Of a DNA stretch of 64,000 nucleotides, positions 1 to 11,455 are shown in pieces. Source of the DNA: Alopecurus myosuroides (taxonomy: Eukaryota; Streptophyta; Magnoliopsida; Poales; Poaceae); the NCBI GenBank assembly GCA_028641055.1, contig CM054058.1, forward strand, positions 501,411,919-501,475,918. Direction: 5' to 3'. The translations under genes and the position numbers were made by a program. The notes below the pieces were generated by a model, which was not told where the DNA came from, did no database searches, and saw nothing but the letters and a program-made list of their open reading frames with translations. Positions within the stretch are counted from its first letter, which is position 1, and every line of letters starts with the position of its first letter.

Positions 1-1698
1 TTAGTCGATATTTCTTTCTTTCACTATCCCCTTGCCAAAAAAATCTCGATCAGAAGTAATCTAACTTCTTCAAGACCCCTTTAGGCAACTGGAAGAATGA
101 TATCATATACATTACCATGTTCGTCAGGACTGAGTTTATGAGTACCAATCTTCTACCTAGGGATAATAATTTTCCTTTCCAACTTACGAGCCTTTTCTGC
201 GGTCGATCTTCAACGTGTTTTCATTCTGCATTAGTTAGTCTCCTATAGTGTATTGGAATACCCAAATACTGAATAGGAAACTAACCTTGCTCACATCCAA
301 AAAGTTCGGAATATTGAGCAATTGCATCCTGGGCTTCGCTAAAGTAAAACAATTCACTTTTATGGAAATTAATTTTTAGTCCAGATAATTGCTCGAATGC
401 TGACCGACTTAATTTCAGATTCGTCGCTTTCTCTAGATCATGTTCCATAAAAAGAATTGTATCGTCTTCATATTGAAGTATAGATAGCCCCCATCTATAG
501 GCGAGGAACCAAACCTTCAATTAGGCCATTTTTTTTAGCCCGTTCAATCATGATCACTAACATATCAACCACAATATTAAAAATTATGGGCGATAATGGA
601 TCACCTTGCCTCAATCCCTTTTTGGTCTAGAAGTATTTGACGATATCATCGTTGACTTTAACAGCAACACTACCCCCAGACACAAAATTATGGATCATAG
701 CACACCACTCCTCAGAGAAACCTTTCATTCTCAGAGTTTGTTGGAAGAACGACCAATTAACTTTATTTTAGGACTTTTCAAAGTCAATTTAAAAAGTACA
801 ACATTTAGCATCTTGGTATGCATCTTATGAACAGTCTCGTACAAAACCACGACCCCGTCTAGGATATTCCTACCCTACATAAACACAGTTTGTATAGGTT
901 TCACCACATGATCGGTCACCGTATTCAGCCGAACGGTAGCAACTTTTGTAAAGATTTTGATGCTAACATTTAGGAGGAAGATAGGTCTGTATTGTTGAAT
1001 CCTTTCTGCATCCAAAACCTTAGGCAAAAAATGATTTCCCCAAAGTTTAGGCGAAACAAGTCTAGTTGACCCGCGTGCAAGCATCCATACAATTCTAGTA
1101 AATCATCCTTGATGACTTCCCAGAAATGTTGGTAAAACTCCGCCGGAAATCCATCTGGACCTGGCGCCTTATTATGTTCCATCGAGAAGACGGCCTTCCT
1201 AATCTCTTCCTCGGTGAAGGGAGCATTAAGGAAGATATTCTCCTCAGTGGATACTTGGGGGATATCCTCTGTTCGCGACTCATCCATGCATACATTAGTA
1301 TCCATCGGAGCACCAAACAAACCTTTATAGAACTTCGTTATATGGGCCTTAAGATGATCCTGTCCTTCGATCAGGCCTTCATCCTGTATAAGAGAATGAA
1401 TCTGCTTCTTTCTATGTCGCCCATTAGCAATATTATGAAAATAACGGGTATTTGAATCTCCTTCCAGAATAAATTTAGCCTTTGATCTCTGGTACCATTT
1501 GATCTCTTCCTCACACAATAAAGAGGCTACCTTCACATTAGATTGGCTTTTTAGCTCAATTTTTTGCGGAGTTAGGAGCCTTATTTCTGCGATGAGGTCA
1601 AGTTTATCAATAATGGAACACATACACTCTTTTTCTTTTTTTAGATTTCCCGCAGTGTGTCTAGCCCAACCACGAAGATATCTACGCACATTGTGCAT
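1..1698 (-). pseudogene. LINE reverse transcriptase region, broken
   Basis: The piece at 1698-970 carries the segment before the RT and the block 'NKAPGPDGFPAEFY', a hallmark of plant LINE RTs. A second piece (1084-875) carries 'QYRPIFLLNVSIKIFTKV', and a third (520-281) carries 'QYEDDTILF', which is the YADD catalytic block with Ala changed to Glu, followed by 'SGLKINFHKSEL'. Stops and frameshifts separate the pieces. The region from the palm to the C-terminal domain runs off the window. It would have copied the LINE RNA at the nicked target. Confidence 0.8.
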
Positions 1699-2892
1699 CT
1701 TATTGTTCCATCTTCCATCGGAGTATTTCCAACCACTGGTTTAGCCCATTCACTTTTAACCATTTCATCAAAACCACCCCGAAGCAACCATCCCAATTCA
1801 AACTTGAACTGAGCCTGCGTGGTTGGTTTCAATGTACCAATAGAAAGCAGAATGGGTGCATGACCCGATAGAGACTCAATACGTTTCAGAGCTCGTACTG
1901 TGACTAATGGGTATTTATCTTCCCAATCAGTGCTCATAAGTACTCGATCCAGTTTTTCGTATGTTGGCTCAGGGAGACTATTAGCCCAGGTGAACTGTCT
2001 CACAATCATTGAACCTTTATCAAATCTAAGCTGTCAATGACAACGTTCAATAAGAAAGACTAATGTCTATCGAACCTTTCTTTGCTTTTCCCATGTGGAA
2101 ATCTTAGCATATTAAAATCCTCACCTATTAAAATAGGATACAGGTTCTCATTAGCCAGATTCACCAACTCGCGCAGGAAAGTTGCTTTATGTTCTTCTTG
2201 GGTAGCACCATACACAGCAACCAAGCTCCAAATGAAATTATCGGCTCTGTTCCGGATATGTGTCTTTATATGAAAGTCACCATTCGTCACTGCCAATAAA
2301 TCCGTAGAGTTTTATTTAACGCCTAGTAAAATGTCGCCAGATCTTCCACGATGAAGGATTGAATGCCAAGTGAAATCTACACCTCCTGAAAGACGTTCTA
2401 AAACACTTGGCGTAAAATCCCTTCTACCTATTTTCGAAATAGCCACAAACTCCAACCTATGATCCCTCACATACTGAGTAATATTCAAATGTTTAGTCCA
2501 GTCACCAAGACCTCTGTTATTAGTGAAAATGCCATTCATTGGGAAACAGATGGAGATTTACTAACTTTCTCGCTTTTACGAGCTAACTTGTTTCTTTTGT
2601 CCTTGCCAGATTTGGATTTACGGCATGAGCCATACAGATCATGCAAAGATCCTAGTCCATCCTCGTCCATACCCACCTCTGTCACCTCACCCACCAAATA
2701 TGATAGAAGTTGTCCATCAACCGTGGCATACACTTCCTCATCATCTAAGGGTGAAATAATCGGCTTAGAAGAACCACATGGAGATACCTTAAGGCGATCA
2801 TACTCTACATGTTTAAAAACATTAGCCGAGACTTTAATTTCGTTCTCATTTCTACCAATATTAACTTCTATATTAGCTAAAAATATATACAT
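1641..2892 (-). pseudogene. LINE endonuclease region (EEP fold), broken
   Basis: Pieces at 2892-2536, 2539-2312, 2296-2060 and 2009-1641 line up with the linker and apurinic-type endonuclease of grass LINEs. Visible marks are a 'NGIF..NRGL' start, 'LVAVYGA' and 'LIGEDFN' (normally GGDFN), then 'FTWANS..PTYEKLDRVL' and 'SGHAPILL' where families have S-D-H. Altered GGDFN and SDH motifs and at least three frame breaks argue against activity. In a working LINE this domain nicks the target DNA to prime reverse transcription. Identification rests on motif order and spacing. Confidence 0.75.
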
Positions 2893-2942
2893 CCATTTTT
2901 GTCCAACTTTAAGACAATTAGTACGAGACAGAGGGAGTACAT
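2887..2942 (-). repeat. Possible Stowaway-like MITE end
   Basis: Read on the minus strand this begins GTACTCCCTCTGTCTCGTAC, close to the CTCCCTC-type terminus of grass Stowaway elements. The matching second end is not seen, so it is a fragment at the junction with the LINE. Confidence 0.4.
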
Positions 2943-2974
2943 TTTTTTTCCTCGTGAATCAACAAGCTCCACTG

Positions 2975-3446
2975 GTTGAATCAACAAGCCGAAGATGAAA
3001 AATCATTTTTGTCATCTGCTTCGGCTGGTGCCATTGACGGCGAAGAACTCGATCGGATCGGCATAACCGGAGTCTGACGTCTGATTGGAGTTGAATTGGT
3101 TGACTAGCCAATTGTGCAAACCAGGTGTAACTGCTTTCAGAGGGAGCAGTGCTTTGTTGGTTCCTATGAGAGTTGAACTTTTTTGGCGGCTGCTCCACCT
3201 GGCAGAACCCAAGGAGGACGCTCTGCTGGAGTGTGTGCCCCGAAGGTTGGTAGTCTGGACACACATGGACATGGCCTAGCAGCTGGATCCTTGTTCGTGC
3301 TGTGATGGCTCTTCTTTTGCTTTGATTTGATGCTGTGAAGAGTACCTGCACATCTCGCACTGCTGGACAAGTGTGACCACTGAAGCAGCAGCAGTACGTG
3401 TACATGCCATGTATTTCGTCGTGAACAAGCGGTTCAAAAAAAAAAG
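2975..3446. repeat. Dispersed repeat R1, copy i
   Basis: About 470 bp without a believable gene. The same sequence recurs at 38764-38871 plus 40657-40985, where a 1.8-kb element splits it. Its right end (ATGTATTTCGTCGTGAAC) recurs at about 42984 and 47220. Reading frames across it are short, not conserved between copies, and cross the repeat at random. It may be old duplicated flank of a low-copy gene or an unnamed repeat. I could not assign a class. Confidence 0.7.
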
Positions 3447-3531
3447 TGGCCACGTTAGTTATCTACTACCATGATTATTTAGCTACTGAATCCTAAAAAA
3501 GCTACTGTGAACAAAAAGGTACTGAATCCTA

Positions 3532-4136
3532 GCTAGCATATGCAATGTTCAGACTTGAGACTTGTGAAGTCACTGCCTTTGCCATTCTTTTTAGGGTTAA
3601 TTGGATCTATACCATTGGGCTATTCACACATTGTAGAAATGCCATTACAAAAAACGAACTTGCAAATATGCCCCTCTCAATTCTCTATACCTCTTTTTAT
3701 CGTCAGTGTGTGAATTTTTCCAAAAGCACGATGTGACAACCTAGGATTATGTTACACAAAGGTATAACTTTAGGCATTAATTTAAGCGGCATAACTTTAG
3801 GCAAACTTGTATTATACTGCATCAGTCAGGGTTAGTAGACGTTGATGCTAACTCACTGGCATTTCATATTATCCTAAGATGCCATAAATATACCGTAAAG
3901 CCGCGGCGATCGAGTTTAGTTGGTAGGCCAATTAGCCTTCTCCTTCTCTTGCCAAGGGATTTCTATTTTGAATTTCAACCTCTGTGCTCACCATCATCTG
4001 CTGAAAGGAAACCTTAACTGAACTCAAGATTGCAACGATCCAAAAGGTATACAGAATATACGAAGATCGCTGATGTGCAGTAAACAAACACTCATTAGCA
4101 ATATGTAAGAAAATGCAAGCGTTCTTCTTTGGTTGT
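3532..4136. repeat. Tandem duplication unit D1 (ends again at 10496-10528)
   Basis: The sequence starting GCTAGCATATG at 3532 is repeated from 10529 (unit D2). D1 is interrupted near its end by the chromovirus, and its last 33 bases lie at 10496-10528. D1 has an extra segment of about 110 bp at 3590-3700 that D2 lacks, and it lacks about 105 bp that D2 has at 10908-11013. No gene was recognised in either unit. Confidence 0.8.
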
Positions 4137-4456
4137 TGTTATGACTGGAGTCACGTATAGGAGGAGGGGGCCCAACCGTGGGTCCAACTAGGGGATTAGC
4201 TCATTTATCTTATTTCAGTTTTCCCTTTATATACAAGTTGTAATCAGACGTGAGCAATCAAGTAATAAGAATATTTCCTATTGCCGGCTCCCAGAGGAGC
4301 CGGAACCCTAACCCTAGCCGCACCCCCTCCTTGCGCCGCCCTCTTCCTCTCGCACGACGGCGCCCAGCCGCCGGCGACCGCGAGACCGGCCGCGCCCAAC
4401 TCCCTTCTTCCCCTACAACCTACGCCCTAGACACGGTAGAACCCTAGTTCCTACCA
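4137..4456 (+). repeat. Chromovirus 5' LTR
   Basis: Starts TGTTATGAC and ends CTACCA. It holds a TATA-like TTTATATAC at about 4230, which fits an LTR promoter. The last 150 bp are very GC rich. Its partner is 10175-10495. Confidence 0.95.
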
Positions 4457-4459
4457 ACT

Positions 4460-4471
4460 TGGTATCAGCTA
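4460..4471 (+). other. Primer binding site, tRNA-Met type
   Basis: TGGTATCAGCTA lies three bases after the 5' LTR. Nine of its bases match the usual plant initiator tRNA-Met site TGGTATCAGAGC. The mismatch after TGGTATCAG suggests decay. Confidence 0.85.
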
Positions 4472-4485
4472 GCTCTTGTTCGATC

Positions 4486-5760
4486 ATGTCGTCGTCCCCG
4501 TCCACCTCCACGTCCGCTGCGCCGCCGCCCCCCACCACGGTCGCCACCACCACGGCGGTCGCCACCAACACGGCCGCCGCCCCCACCGCGCCCGTCATCT
4601 ACTCCCCCGAGCAATTGAGCGGGGCCATCAACGACCTCACCACCGCTGTCCAGGGGATCCGGTTGTTCTTGATGAACTCCCAAGGGCCCCCAGCGCCATC
4701 GTAGCACCCAGTCTTCACCATGCCGGCGCCCTTGCCTTGGCTGCCGGCGTTCCCAGGCGGCAGCCGCAGCCGTCCCCGACGCCGCCTTGGCCACAATGGC
4801 CACCACCCGCCACCGGAGGGCCGGGCTCCACCGTCCCAGGAGGCGTTCCGATCAACCAGATACGATTTTCCACGTTGCCATCACCGCTGCCGGCCTGGCT
4901 CGCCGAGTCGTCACCCCCTCTGGTCTACACCGCCGCCGGGGAATCGCCGCTGCCCACCCTCCCGAGCCCCACCGCCGAGGGATTTGCGCGTTCCCAGGAG
5001 GACCGCGCCGGGGAGTACGACCACGGCGCCACCCCACCGCCCCGCTACGCCAAGGTCGACTTCGCTACCTTCGACGGGTCGGAGGACCCCTGAACTGGCT
5101 CAGCCAGTGCGAGTAGTTTTTCCACGGGTAGCGCACCCTGGCGTCGGACCACACCTGGCTCGCCTCTTACCACCTTCAGGGCGCCGCCCAGACATGGTAC
5201 TACGCCCTCGAGCAAGACGAGGGCGGCATGCCTCCCTGGGACAGCTTCCGGGAGTTATGCCTCCTTCGCTTCTGGCCGCCAATTCACGGTAGCCGCCTGG
5301 CGGAGCTCGGGCGCCTCCCCTTCACATCCACGGTGCAGGACTTTGTCGATCACTTCCAGACCCTCGCGTGCCACGCCCCTGGCGTGACAGGCCAACAGCG
5401 TGCGGAGCTCTTCATCGGCGGACTCCCGGACCACATACGGGTGGACGTGGAACTACAGGCCCCCCAGGACCTGCAGACGGCGATGCACTACGCTCGGGCC
5501 TACGAGCGCCGCGCCCAGGCCATGCAGCCGGGTCCCCCTAGCCGCGGGAACCGACCGCCGACCCGGCCCCCGCCGCCGATCACGCCGACCACACGGCCAC
5601 CGCCGCCGGCCACCACCGACCACCGTTCCAGCGGCTGCGCCGCGCACGTTCCGGTGCCTCACCCCAACGGAGCAACTGGAGCGTCGTCGCCTCGGCCTGT
5701 GCTTCAACTACGACGAGACCTACGTGCCGGGCCACGTCTGCCCGCGACTCTTCTACTTGT
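4486..5760 (+). pseudogene. Chromovirus gag, broken
   Basis: The ATG at 4486 opens a Ser/Thr/Pro/Ala-rich N-terminus that stops at a TAG at 4702. The capsid-like part continues in other frames and is clearest from 5228, with 'LPFTSTVQDFVDHFQTL' and 'GQQRAELFIGGLPD', typical of plant gypsy Gag. At the end 'LCFNYDETYVPGHVC' corresponds to a CCHC zinc knuckle whose second cysteine is now tyrosine. At least two frameshifts and stops (4702, 5092, 5760) break it. Gag would package the element RNA in the cytoplasm. Confidence 0.85.
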
Positions 5761-5762
5761 AG

Positions 5763-7616
5763 ATGGTCGACAATGGCGAGGCGGACACACCCGCCGATCC
5801 ACCGGTCGAGGCCACGGAGTGCGTGGTCTCGCTCTACGTGCTGGCGGGTATCCGCAACGAGCAGACGATGCTCTTGCCGGTGACGATACTCGGCGAGCGT
5901 CTCGTGGCCCTCGTTGACACCGGCTCCACGCATAACTTCTTGCCGGCGGCCACGATGCGCCGCTTGGGTCTCGAGCCGACGAGCGGCGATCATCTCTGCG
6001 TCACCGTGGCCAACGGCGATCGCCTTCGCTGCCACGGTATGGCACGGAACATGCCGCTCTCCATCGGCGACAAGCACTTCACCATCACGTGCGCCGGCAT
6101 CGACTTGGGCTGCTTCGAATTCATCATCGGCGTGGACTTCTTGCAGACCCTCGGTCCAATACTGTGGAACTTTGCCGCGCTGACGATGACCTTCTCTCGT
6201 CTGGGCCGCCGTGTCCGTTGGGAGGGCATTGGGGGCGCCACCCCGACACGGCAGCTCCAGCTCGCCACGGCCGACCCCGACACTGAGCACCCCCTGCTAA
6301 CTCACCTCCTGCAGCAGCACGGCGACCTATTCGACGAGCCGCATGGCCTCCTGCCGATCCGGGTGTATGACGATCGGAACCTCGCCCCGGACACGGCACC
6401 AGTGGCAGTACGACCGTACCGCTACCCCCAGCTGCAGAAGGACGAGCTTGAGCGACAGTGTGCCCTCATGATCGCCGCGGGCATCATTCGGATCTCTACA
6501 TCGCCATTCTCCGCGCCGGTGCTGCTCGTCCGCAAGGCGGATGACACATGGCGGTTCTGCATCGACTTCCGCGCCCTTAACGCCCTTACGCTCAAGGACA
6601 AGTTCCCTATTCCGGTGGTGGACGAGCTCTTCGACGAGCTCCATGGGGCGCGCTTCTTCACCAAACTCGACCTCCGGTCAGGCTACCATCATGTGCGCAT
6701 GCACCCAGACGACATCGCCAAGACGGCGTTCCGGACTCATCATGGCCACTTCGAGTTTGTGGTGATGCCCTTTGGCCTCACTAACGCCCTAGAGATGTTT
6801 CAGGCCCTGATGAATGACGTCCTTCGCCCCTATTTACGTCGGTTTGTGCTTGTTTTCTTTGATGATGTTCTTATCTACAACACCTCGTTGGCGCAGCATC
6901 TACAACACGTCGCCATCGTCTTCAACGAGCTTCGAGCGCATCATCTACACCTTAAGCGCTCGAAGTGCTCGTTCGGGACGACATCGGTCGCATACCTCAG
7001 CCACGTCATCTCCGCCGAGGGGGTGGCCATGGACGCCGACAAGGTGGCGGCAGTCACAGCTTGGCCGCTACCTCGCTCGCCGCGCGCTCTTCGCGGCTTC
7101 CTGGGTCTCGCCGGGTACTACCGGAAATTTATCCGGGACTTCGGCCTCATCGCAACACCGCTCACGCGACTGCTGCGTCGCGATGCGTTCGCCTGGGATG
7201 ACGAGGTCACCGCGACATTCGAGGCCCTAAAGGGGGCCCTCATGACGGGCCCCGTTCTCTAGTTGCCGGACTTCACACGGCCGTTCATGGTCGACTGCGA
7301 CTCCTCCGGGGTGGGGTTCGGCGCCGTCCTTCACCAGGGCGAGGGGCCTCGCGCCTACTTCAGCCGGCCCTTCACCACACGTCACCCCAAGCTTGCGGCG
7401 TACGAGCAGGAGCTCATTGGTTTGGTGCAGGCCGTGCGCCATTGGCGTCCCTACCTTTGGGGGCGCTCGTTCCTGATCCGCACAGACCACTATAGCCTGA
7501 AGTACTTGCTGGACCAACGGCTGTCTACAGTGCCACAACATTAGTGGATCAGCAAGCTGTTCGGCTTTGACTTCACGGTGGAGTACCGTCCGGGGCGCCT
7601 CAACACTGTGGCCGAC
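5763..7616 (+). pseudogene. Chromovirus protease, reverse transcriptase and RNase H
   Basis: One frame runs 5763-7262. The aspartic protease site 'LVDTGSTHNFL' is near 5910-5945. The RT has 'KLDLRSGYHHVRM', 'MPFGLTNA' and the catalytic 'FFDDVLIY' around 6855-6880. A TAG at 7260-7262 separates RNase H ('DFTRPFMVDCDSSGVGFGAVL', then 'YEQELIGLVQAVRHW' and 'TDHYSLKYL'). A second TAG lies at 7542-7544, just before 'WISKLFGFDF'. RNase H ends with 'NTVADALSRR' at the point where the internal duplication begins. Relatives carry Gln at such stops, so CAG to TAG changes are likely. Confidence 0.9.
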
Positions 7617-8678
7617 GCTCTCTCGCGCCGCGACACTGCCGACGAGACCACGGACGGCGCTTCCGAGGGGACGGTGGTGTGCATCCGCTCGGGACCCTCC
7701 TTTGCCCTATTCGACACCATTCGCCGGGCCACGGCGGCGGAGCCAGACGCCCAGCTCCTGCGGCAGCAGCTGGAGGCGGGCGAGCTCGACGCACAGTGGC
7801 GTCTTGCGGAGGGAATCCTCTTGCATGGGCGCCGCATCTTCGTTCCCGACCACGACGACCTTCGGCACCAGGTGTTGCTGCATGCACATTTGTCGGGCCA
7901 TGAGGGTATCCAGAAGACCCTCCACCGTCTCCGCGCCAACTTCTACATTCCGAGTGATCGGGCGTTAGTCCGTGATTGGGTGCGCTCTTGCGAGATATGC
8001 CAGCGCAACCAAGACGGAGACCCTGTGGCCCGCCGGGATGTTGCAACCGCTAGAGGTGCCCTCATAGGTCTAGGCCGACATCTCCATGGACTTCATCGAG
8101 GGCCTCCCTACGGTGAGCGGCAAGCATGTCATCCTCACGGTGGTCGACCGCTTCTCCAAGTACGCACACTTCATCGCTCTTGGTCACCCGTACACAGCCA
8201 CGTCCGTGGCACGTGCCTTCTTCGATGACATTGTTCGCCTTCACGGCTTTCCCGCGTCGATCGGCAGTGATCGGGATCCCGTGTTGACGGGGCATGTGTG
8301 GCGCGATCTCTTCAGGATGGCTGGGGTGAAGCTCCGATTCAGCACGACGTTTCATCCTCAGACAGACGGCAAGTCGGAGGTGGTTAACAAAGTGATCGCC
8401 ATGTATTTGCGTTGTGTTACAGGTGATCGCCCTCGCGCATGTGTGGATTGTCTTGCATGGGCGGAGTACTGCTACAACACCTCTTACCACTCCGCCCTGC
8501 GCGCCACGCCATTTGAGGTGGTTTACGGCCACCCACCACCGCCCATTATTCCGGTCGACTCGGCGACCGCTCGGACGGAGGCCGCGGGGGAGCTCCTACG
8601 CGCCCGCGACGAGATGCTGGCAGAGGTGCAGCAACGCCTCATGCAAAAGCCCAGCAGCTGGCCAAGCACTACTACGAC
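7617..8678 (+). repeat. Internal duplication, unit 1 (RNase H end and integrase)
   Basis: This 1.06-kb stretch is repeated head to tail at 8679-9740, offset 1,062 bp. The joint is GACGCTCTCTCGCG, with four or five bases of microhomology (CGACG) between the two breakpoints. Unit 1 encodes the HHCC zinc finger and integrase core but carries a frame change near 8010 (CGCAACCAAG against CACAACAAG in unit 2) and an AA insertion near 8646. The units differ at roughly forty positions by eye. Confidence 0.9.
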
Positions 8679-9740
8679 GCTCTCTCGCGCCGCGACACTG
8701 CCGACGAGGCCGCGGATGGCGCTTCCGAGGGGACGGTGGTGTGCATCCGCTCGGGGCCCTCCTTCGCCCTATTCGATACCATTCGCCGGGCCACGGCGGC
8801 GGCGCCAGACGCCCAGCTCCTGTGGCAGCAGCTGGAGGCGGGCGACCTCGACGCAAAGTGGCGTCTTGCGGAGGGAATCCTCTTGCATGGGCGCCGCATC
8901 TTCGTTCCCGACCACGACGACCTTCGGCACCCGGTGTTGCTGCATGCACATTCGTCGGGCCATGAGGGTATCCAGAAGACCCTCCACCGTCTCCGCGCCA
9001 ACTTCTACATTCCGAGTGATCGGGCGTTAGTCCGTGATTGGGTGCGCTCTTGCGAGATATGCCAGCACAACAAGACGGAGACCCTGCGGCCCGCCGGGAT
9101 GTTGCAACCGCTAGAGGTGCCCTCACAGGTCCGGGCCGACATCTCCATGGACTTCATCGAGGGCCTCCCTACGGTGGGCGGCAAGCCTGTCATCCTCACT
9201 GTGGTCGACCGCTTCTCCAAGTACGCACACTTCATCGCTCTTGGTCACCCGTACACAGCCGCGTCCGTGGCACGTGCCTTCTTCGACGACATTGTTCGCC
9301 TTCACGGCTTTCCCGCGTCGATCGTCAGTGATCGGGATCCCGTGTTCACGGGGCATGTGTGGCGTGATCTCTTCAGGATGGCTCGGGTGAAGCTCCGATT
9401 CAGCACGATGTTTCATCCTCAGACGGACTGCCAGTTGGTGGTGGTTAACAAAGTGATCGCTATGTATTTGCGTTGTGTTACAGGTGATCGCCCTCGCGCA
9501 TGGGTGGATTGGCTTGCATGGGCGGAGTACTGCTACAACACATCTTACCACTCCGCCCTGCGCGCCACGCCATTTGAGGTGGTTTACGGCCGCCCACCAC
9601 CGCCCATTATTCCGGTCGACTCGGCGACCGCTCGGACGGAGGCCGCGGGGGAGCTCCTCCGCGCACGCGACGAGATGCTGGCAGAGGTGTGGCAACGCCT
9701 CGTGCAAGCCCAGCAGCTGGCCAAGCACTACTACGATGAG
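8679..9740 (+). repeat. Internal duplication, unit 2
   Basis: This is the second copy of the RNase H-end and integrase segment. It keeps one open frame with the rest of the integrase, from 8736 to 10139, so unit 2 is the better preserved copy. Confidence 0.9.
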
Positions 9741-10170
9741 GTGGAATATGTAGTGGGCGACTGGGTGTGGCTGCGCCTTCTTCATCGCTCCACGCAGTCA
9801 CTCGACCCGCGCGCGAAGCGCAAGCTTGGGCCGCGCTATGCGGGACCCTTCGTTGTCTTGGAGCGAGTGTTGACACTAGCCTACTTCCTTCAGCTGCCAG
9901 CGGGTGCCCGCATCCATGACATATTTTATGTGGGCCTCCTGAAGCGATACCGTGGGGCGGCACCGCCGGCGCAACCACCTACATCCGATGGGCGCCTACT
10001 TCCCAGTCCGGCGAAGGTGTTGCGCGCACAGCTCCGTCGCGATATTTGGTACTTGTTGATCCAGTGGGAGGGCCTGCCGGAGGAAGAGTCTACTTGGGAG
10101 AAGCGCGAGGAGTTCAGCCTCCACTACCCCGACTACTAGCTCGAGGACGAGCTGTTTGTGCAGGCGGGGA
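8736..10170 (+). pseudogene. Chromovirus integrase with chromodomain
   Basis: The zinc finger (H, H, then C-E-I-C) is followed by the core with 'DFIEGLPTVGGKPVILTVVD', 'SDRDPVFTG' and the region that should hold the catalytic Glu, here 'HPQTDCQLVVVNKV' where families have G-Q-x-E. The catalytic Glu is therefore probably Val. The C-terminus carries a GPF/Y-like module and a chromodomain ('LIQWEGLPEEESTWEKRE'). A TAG at 10137-10139 cuts the last residues. In chromoviruses the chromodomain steers insertion into particular chromatin. The altered acidic residue and terminal stop suggest an inactive copy. Confidence 0.85.
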
Positions 10171-10174
10171 GAGA
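10162..10174 (+). other. Chromovirus polypurine tract
   Basis: AGGCGGGGAGAGA lies directly before the 3' LTR, where plus-strand DNA synthesis would start. Confidence 0.8.
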
Positions 10175-10495
10175 TGTTATGACCGGAGTCACGTATAGGA
10201 GGAGGGGGCCCAACCGTTGGGTCCAACTAGGGGATTAGCCCATTTATCTTATTTCAGTTTTCCCTGTATATACAAGTTGTAATCAGACGTGAGCAATCAA
10301 GCAATAAGAATATTTCCTATTGTCGGCTCCCACAGGAACCGGAACCCTAACCCTAGCCGCACCCCCTCCTTGCGCCGCCCTCTTCCTCTCGCACGACGGC
10401 GCCCAGCCGCCGGCGACCGCGAGACCGGCCGCGCCCAACTCCTTCCTTCCCCTACAACCTACGCCCTAGACACGGTAGAACCCTAGTTCCTACCA
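10175..10495 (+). repeat. Chromovirus 3' LTR
   Basis: TGTTATGACC to TACCA, followed by the target duplication GTTGT at 10496-10500. Confidence 0.95.
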
Positions 10496-10528
10496 GTTGT
10501 ACTGATGGGGACGATGAAGAGGCCTGAT

Positions 10529-11106
10529 GCTAGCATATGGAATGCTCAGATCTGAGACTTGTGAAGTCAGTGCCTTTGTCATTCTTTTATCGTCAGCGGC
10601 GTGTCCCTTTTGCCAAAAGCACAATGTGACAATCTAGGATTATGTTACACAAAGGTATAACTTTAGGCATTAGTTTAAGCGGCATAACTTGAGAGAAACT
10701 TGTATTATACTCCATCAGGAAGGGTTAGTAGCCGCGGCGATCGAGTTTAGTTGGTACGCCGATCAGCCTTCTCCTTCTCTTACCAAGGGATTTGTATTTG
10801 AATTCCAAACTCTGCGCTCACCATCATCTGTTGAAAGAAACCTTATCTGATCTGAAAGATTGCAACGATGAAAAAGGGTAAACAGAATACAAAGATCGCT
10901 GCCCCACTTGGAGGGAAAATGAAGACCAATCATCATCACCACATGAATTGTTCTGCCTCGACCGCAGGTGCTACTCTGCAGCAGTGTGCCCTTTTTGTTC
11001 TCTTGGCAAAGCAAGTGCAGCAAACAAACACTCATTAGCAATCAGTAGGAATATGCAAGTGTTCTTCTTTAGTTGTACTGATGGCGACGATGAAGAGGCC
11101 TGATGC
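10529..11106. repeat. Tandem duplication unit D2
   Basis: Second copy of D1. Its end (ACTGATGGCGACGATGAAG, about 11076-11094) matches 10501-10519, the tail of D1 on the far side of the chromovirus. The two units were therefore adjacent before that insertion. No gene seen. Confidence 0.8.
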
Positions 11107-11455
11107 CACCACTCTTCAACTCTGGCTTATTTCACACACACCGTACTTGCGATCGCGGTGCGGAAACACATACATTTTTTTTCTCGTGGGGCTTTGCATC
11201 ATTGATCGAACATTTTCTGAAACTGGTTCTAAATTCAGTGCACCGCTCCATTGACCGACTAGGAAGCGTGGATACGGCAAAAATGTCACGTATCCGTATC
11301 GAATACTGGGATACGTGTCCCATACGTATCTGGCTATTTTCCATTTTTATAAATAAATAATAATCTGTGATATGTTGGGATACACCGAGGATACGGGCAA
11401 TATATGGCACGTTTGGTAGTTTGCATCAGTTTTGGGGGCAGGCCTCGGAGCATAG
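11107..11455. other. Unannotated flank left of the large nest
   Basis: No gene recognised. The stretch contains clustered variants of ATACGTATC/GGATACG (11270-11400). It joined 36577 directly before the outer element inserted. Confidence 0.5.

Larger units (their letters stand above)
1..2892 (-). mobile_element. LINE (non-LTR retrotransposon), truncated and decayed
   Basis: Reading the minus strand from 2892 to 1, the order is a linker segment, an endonuclease-type domain, a long charged segment and a reverse transcriptase. This is the order of an L1-type plant LINE ORF2. The frame is broken several times, so it is spread over at least six pieces. The 5' end stops at about 2892, beside a short Stowaway-like end, so ORF1 is missing here. 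The RT continues past the left window edge. No poly(A) tail or target duplication can be seen because the 3' end is outside. Confidence 0.85.
4137..10495 (+). mobile_element. Ty3/gypsy chromovirus, complete with TSD, inactive
   Basis: This is a 6.36-kb LTR retrotransposon with 320/321-bp LTRs, a tRNA-Met type primer binding site, gag, protease, RT, RNase H, integrase and a C-terminal chromodomain, so it belongs to the chromovirus branch. The short LTRs suggest a Reina-like clade, but that is a guess. The target duplication GTTGT flanks both ends (4132-4136 and 10496-10500). The LTRs differ at roughly ten positions by eye, about 3%. Stops, frameshifts and an internal duplication of 1.06 kb make it inactive. 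Its expected size without the duplication is about 5.3 kb. Confidence 0.95.

Noticed and set aside
2959..3453. Minus-strand reading frame of 164 codons over repeat R1
   Set aside because: The related copy at 40657-40985 keeps neither frame nor length, and the product has no recognisable motif.
4476..5292. Several overlapping Arg/Pro-rich frames on both strands
   Set aside because: They are shadows of the GC-rich gag, and only the frames with Gag motifs were kept.
5580..6290. Minus-strand frame of 236 codons
   Set aside because: Mirror of the chromovirus protease and RT start, and not homologous to anything I know.
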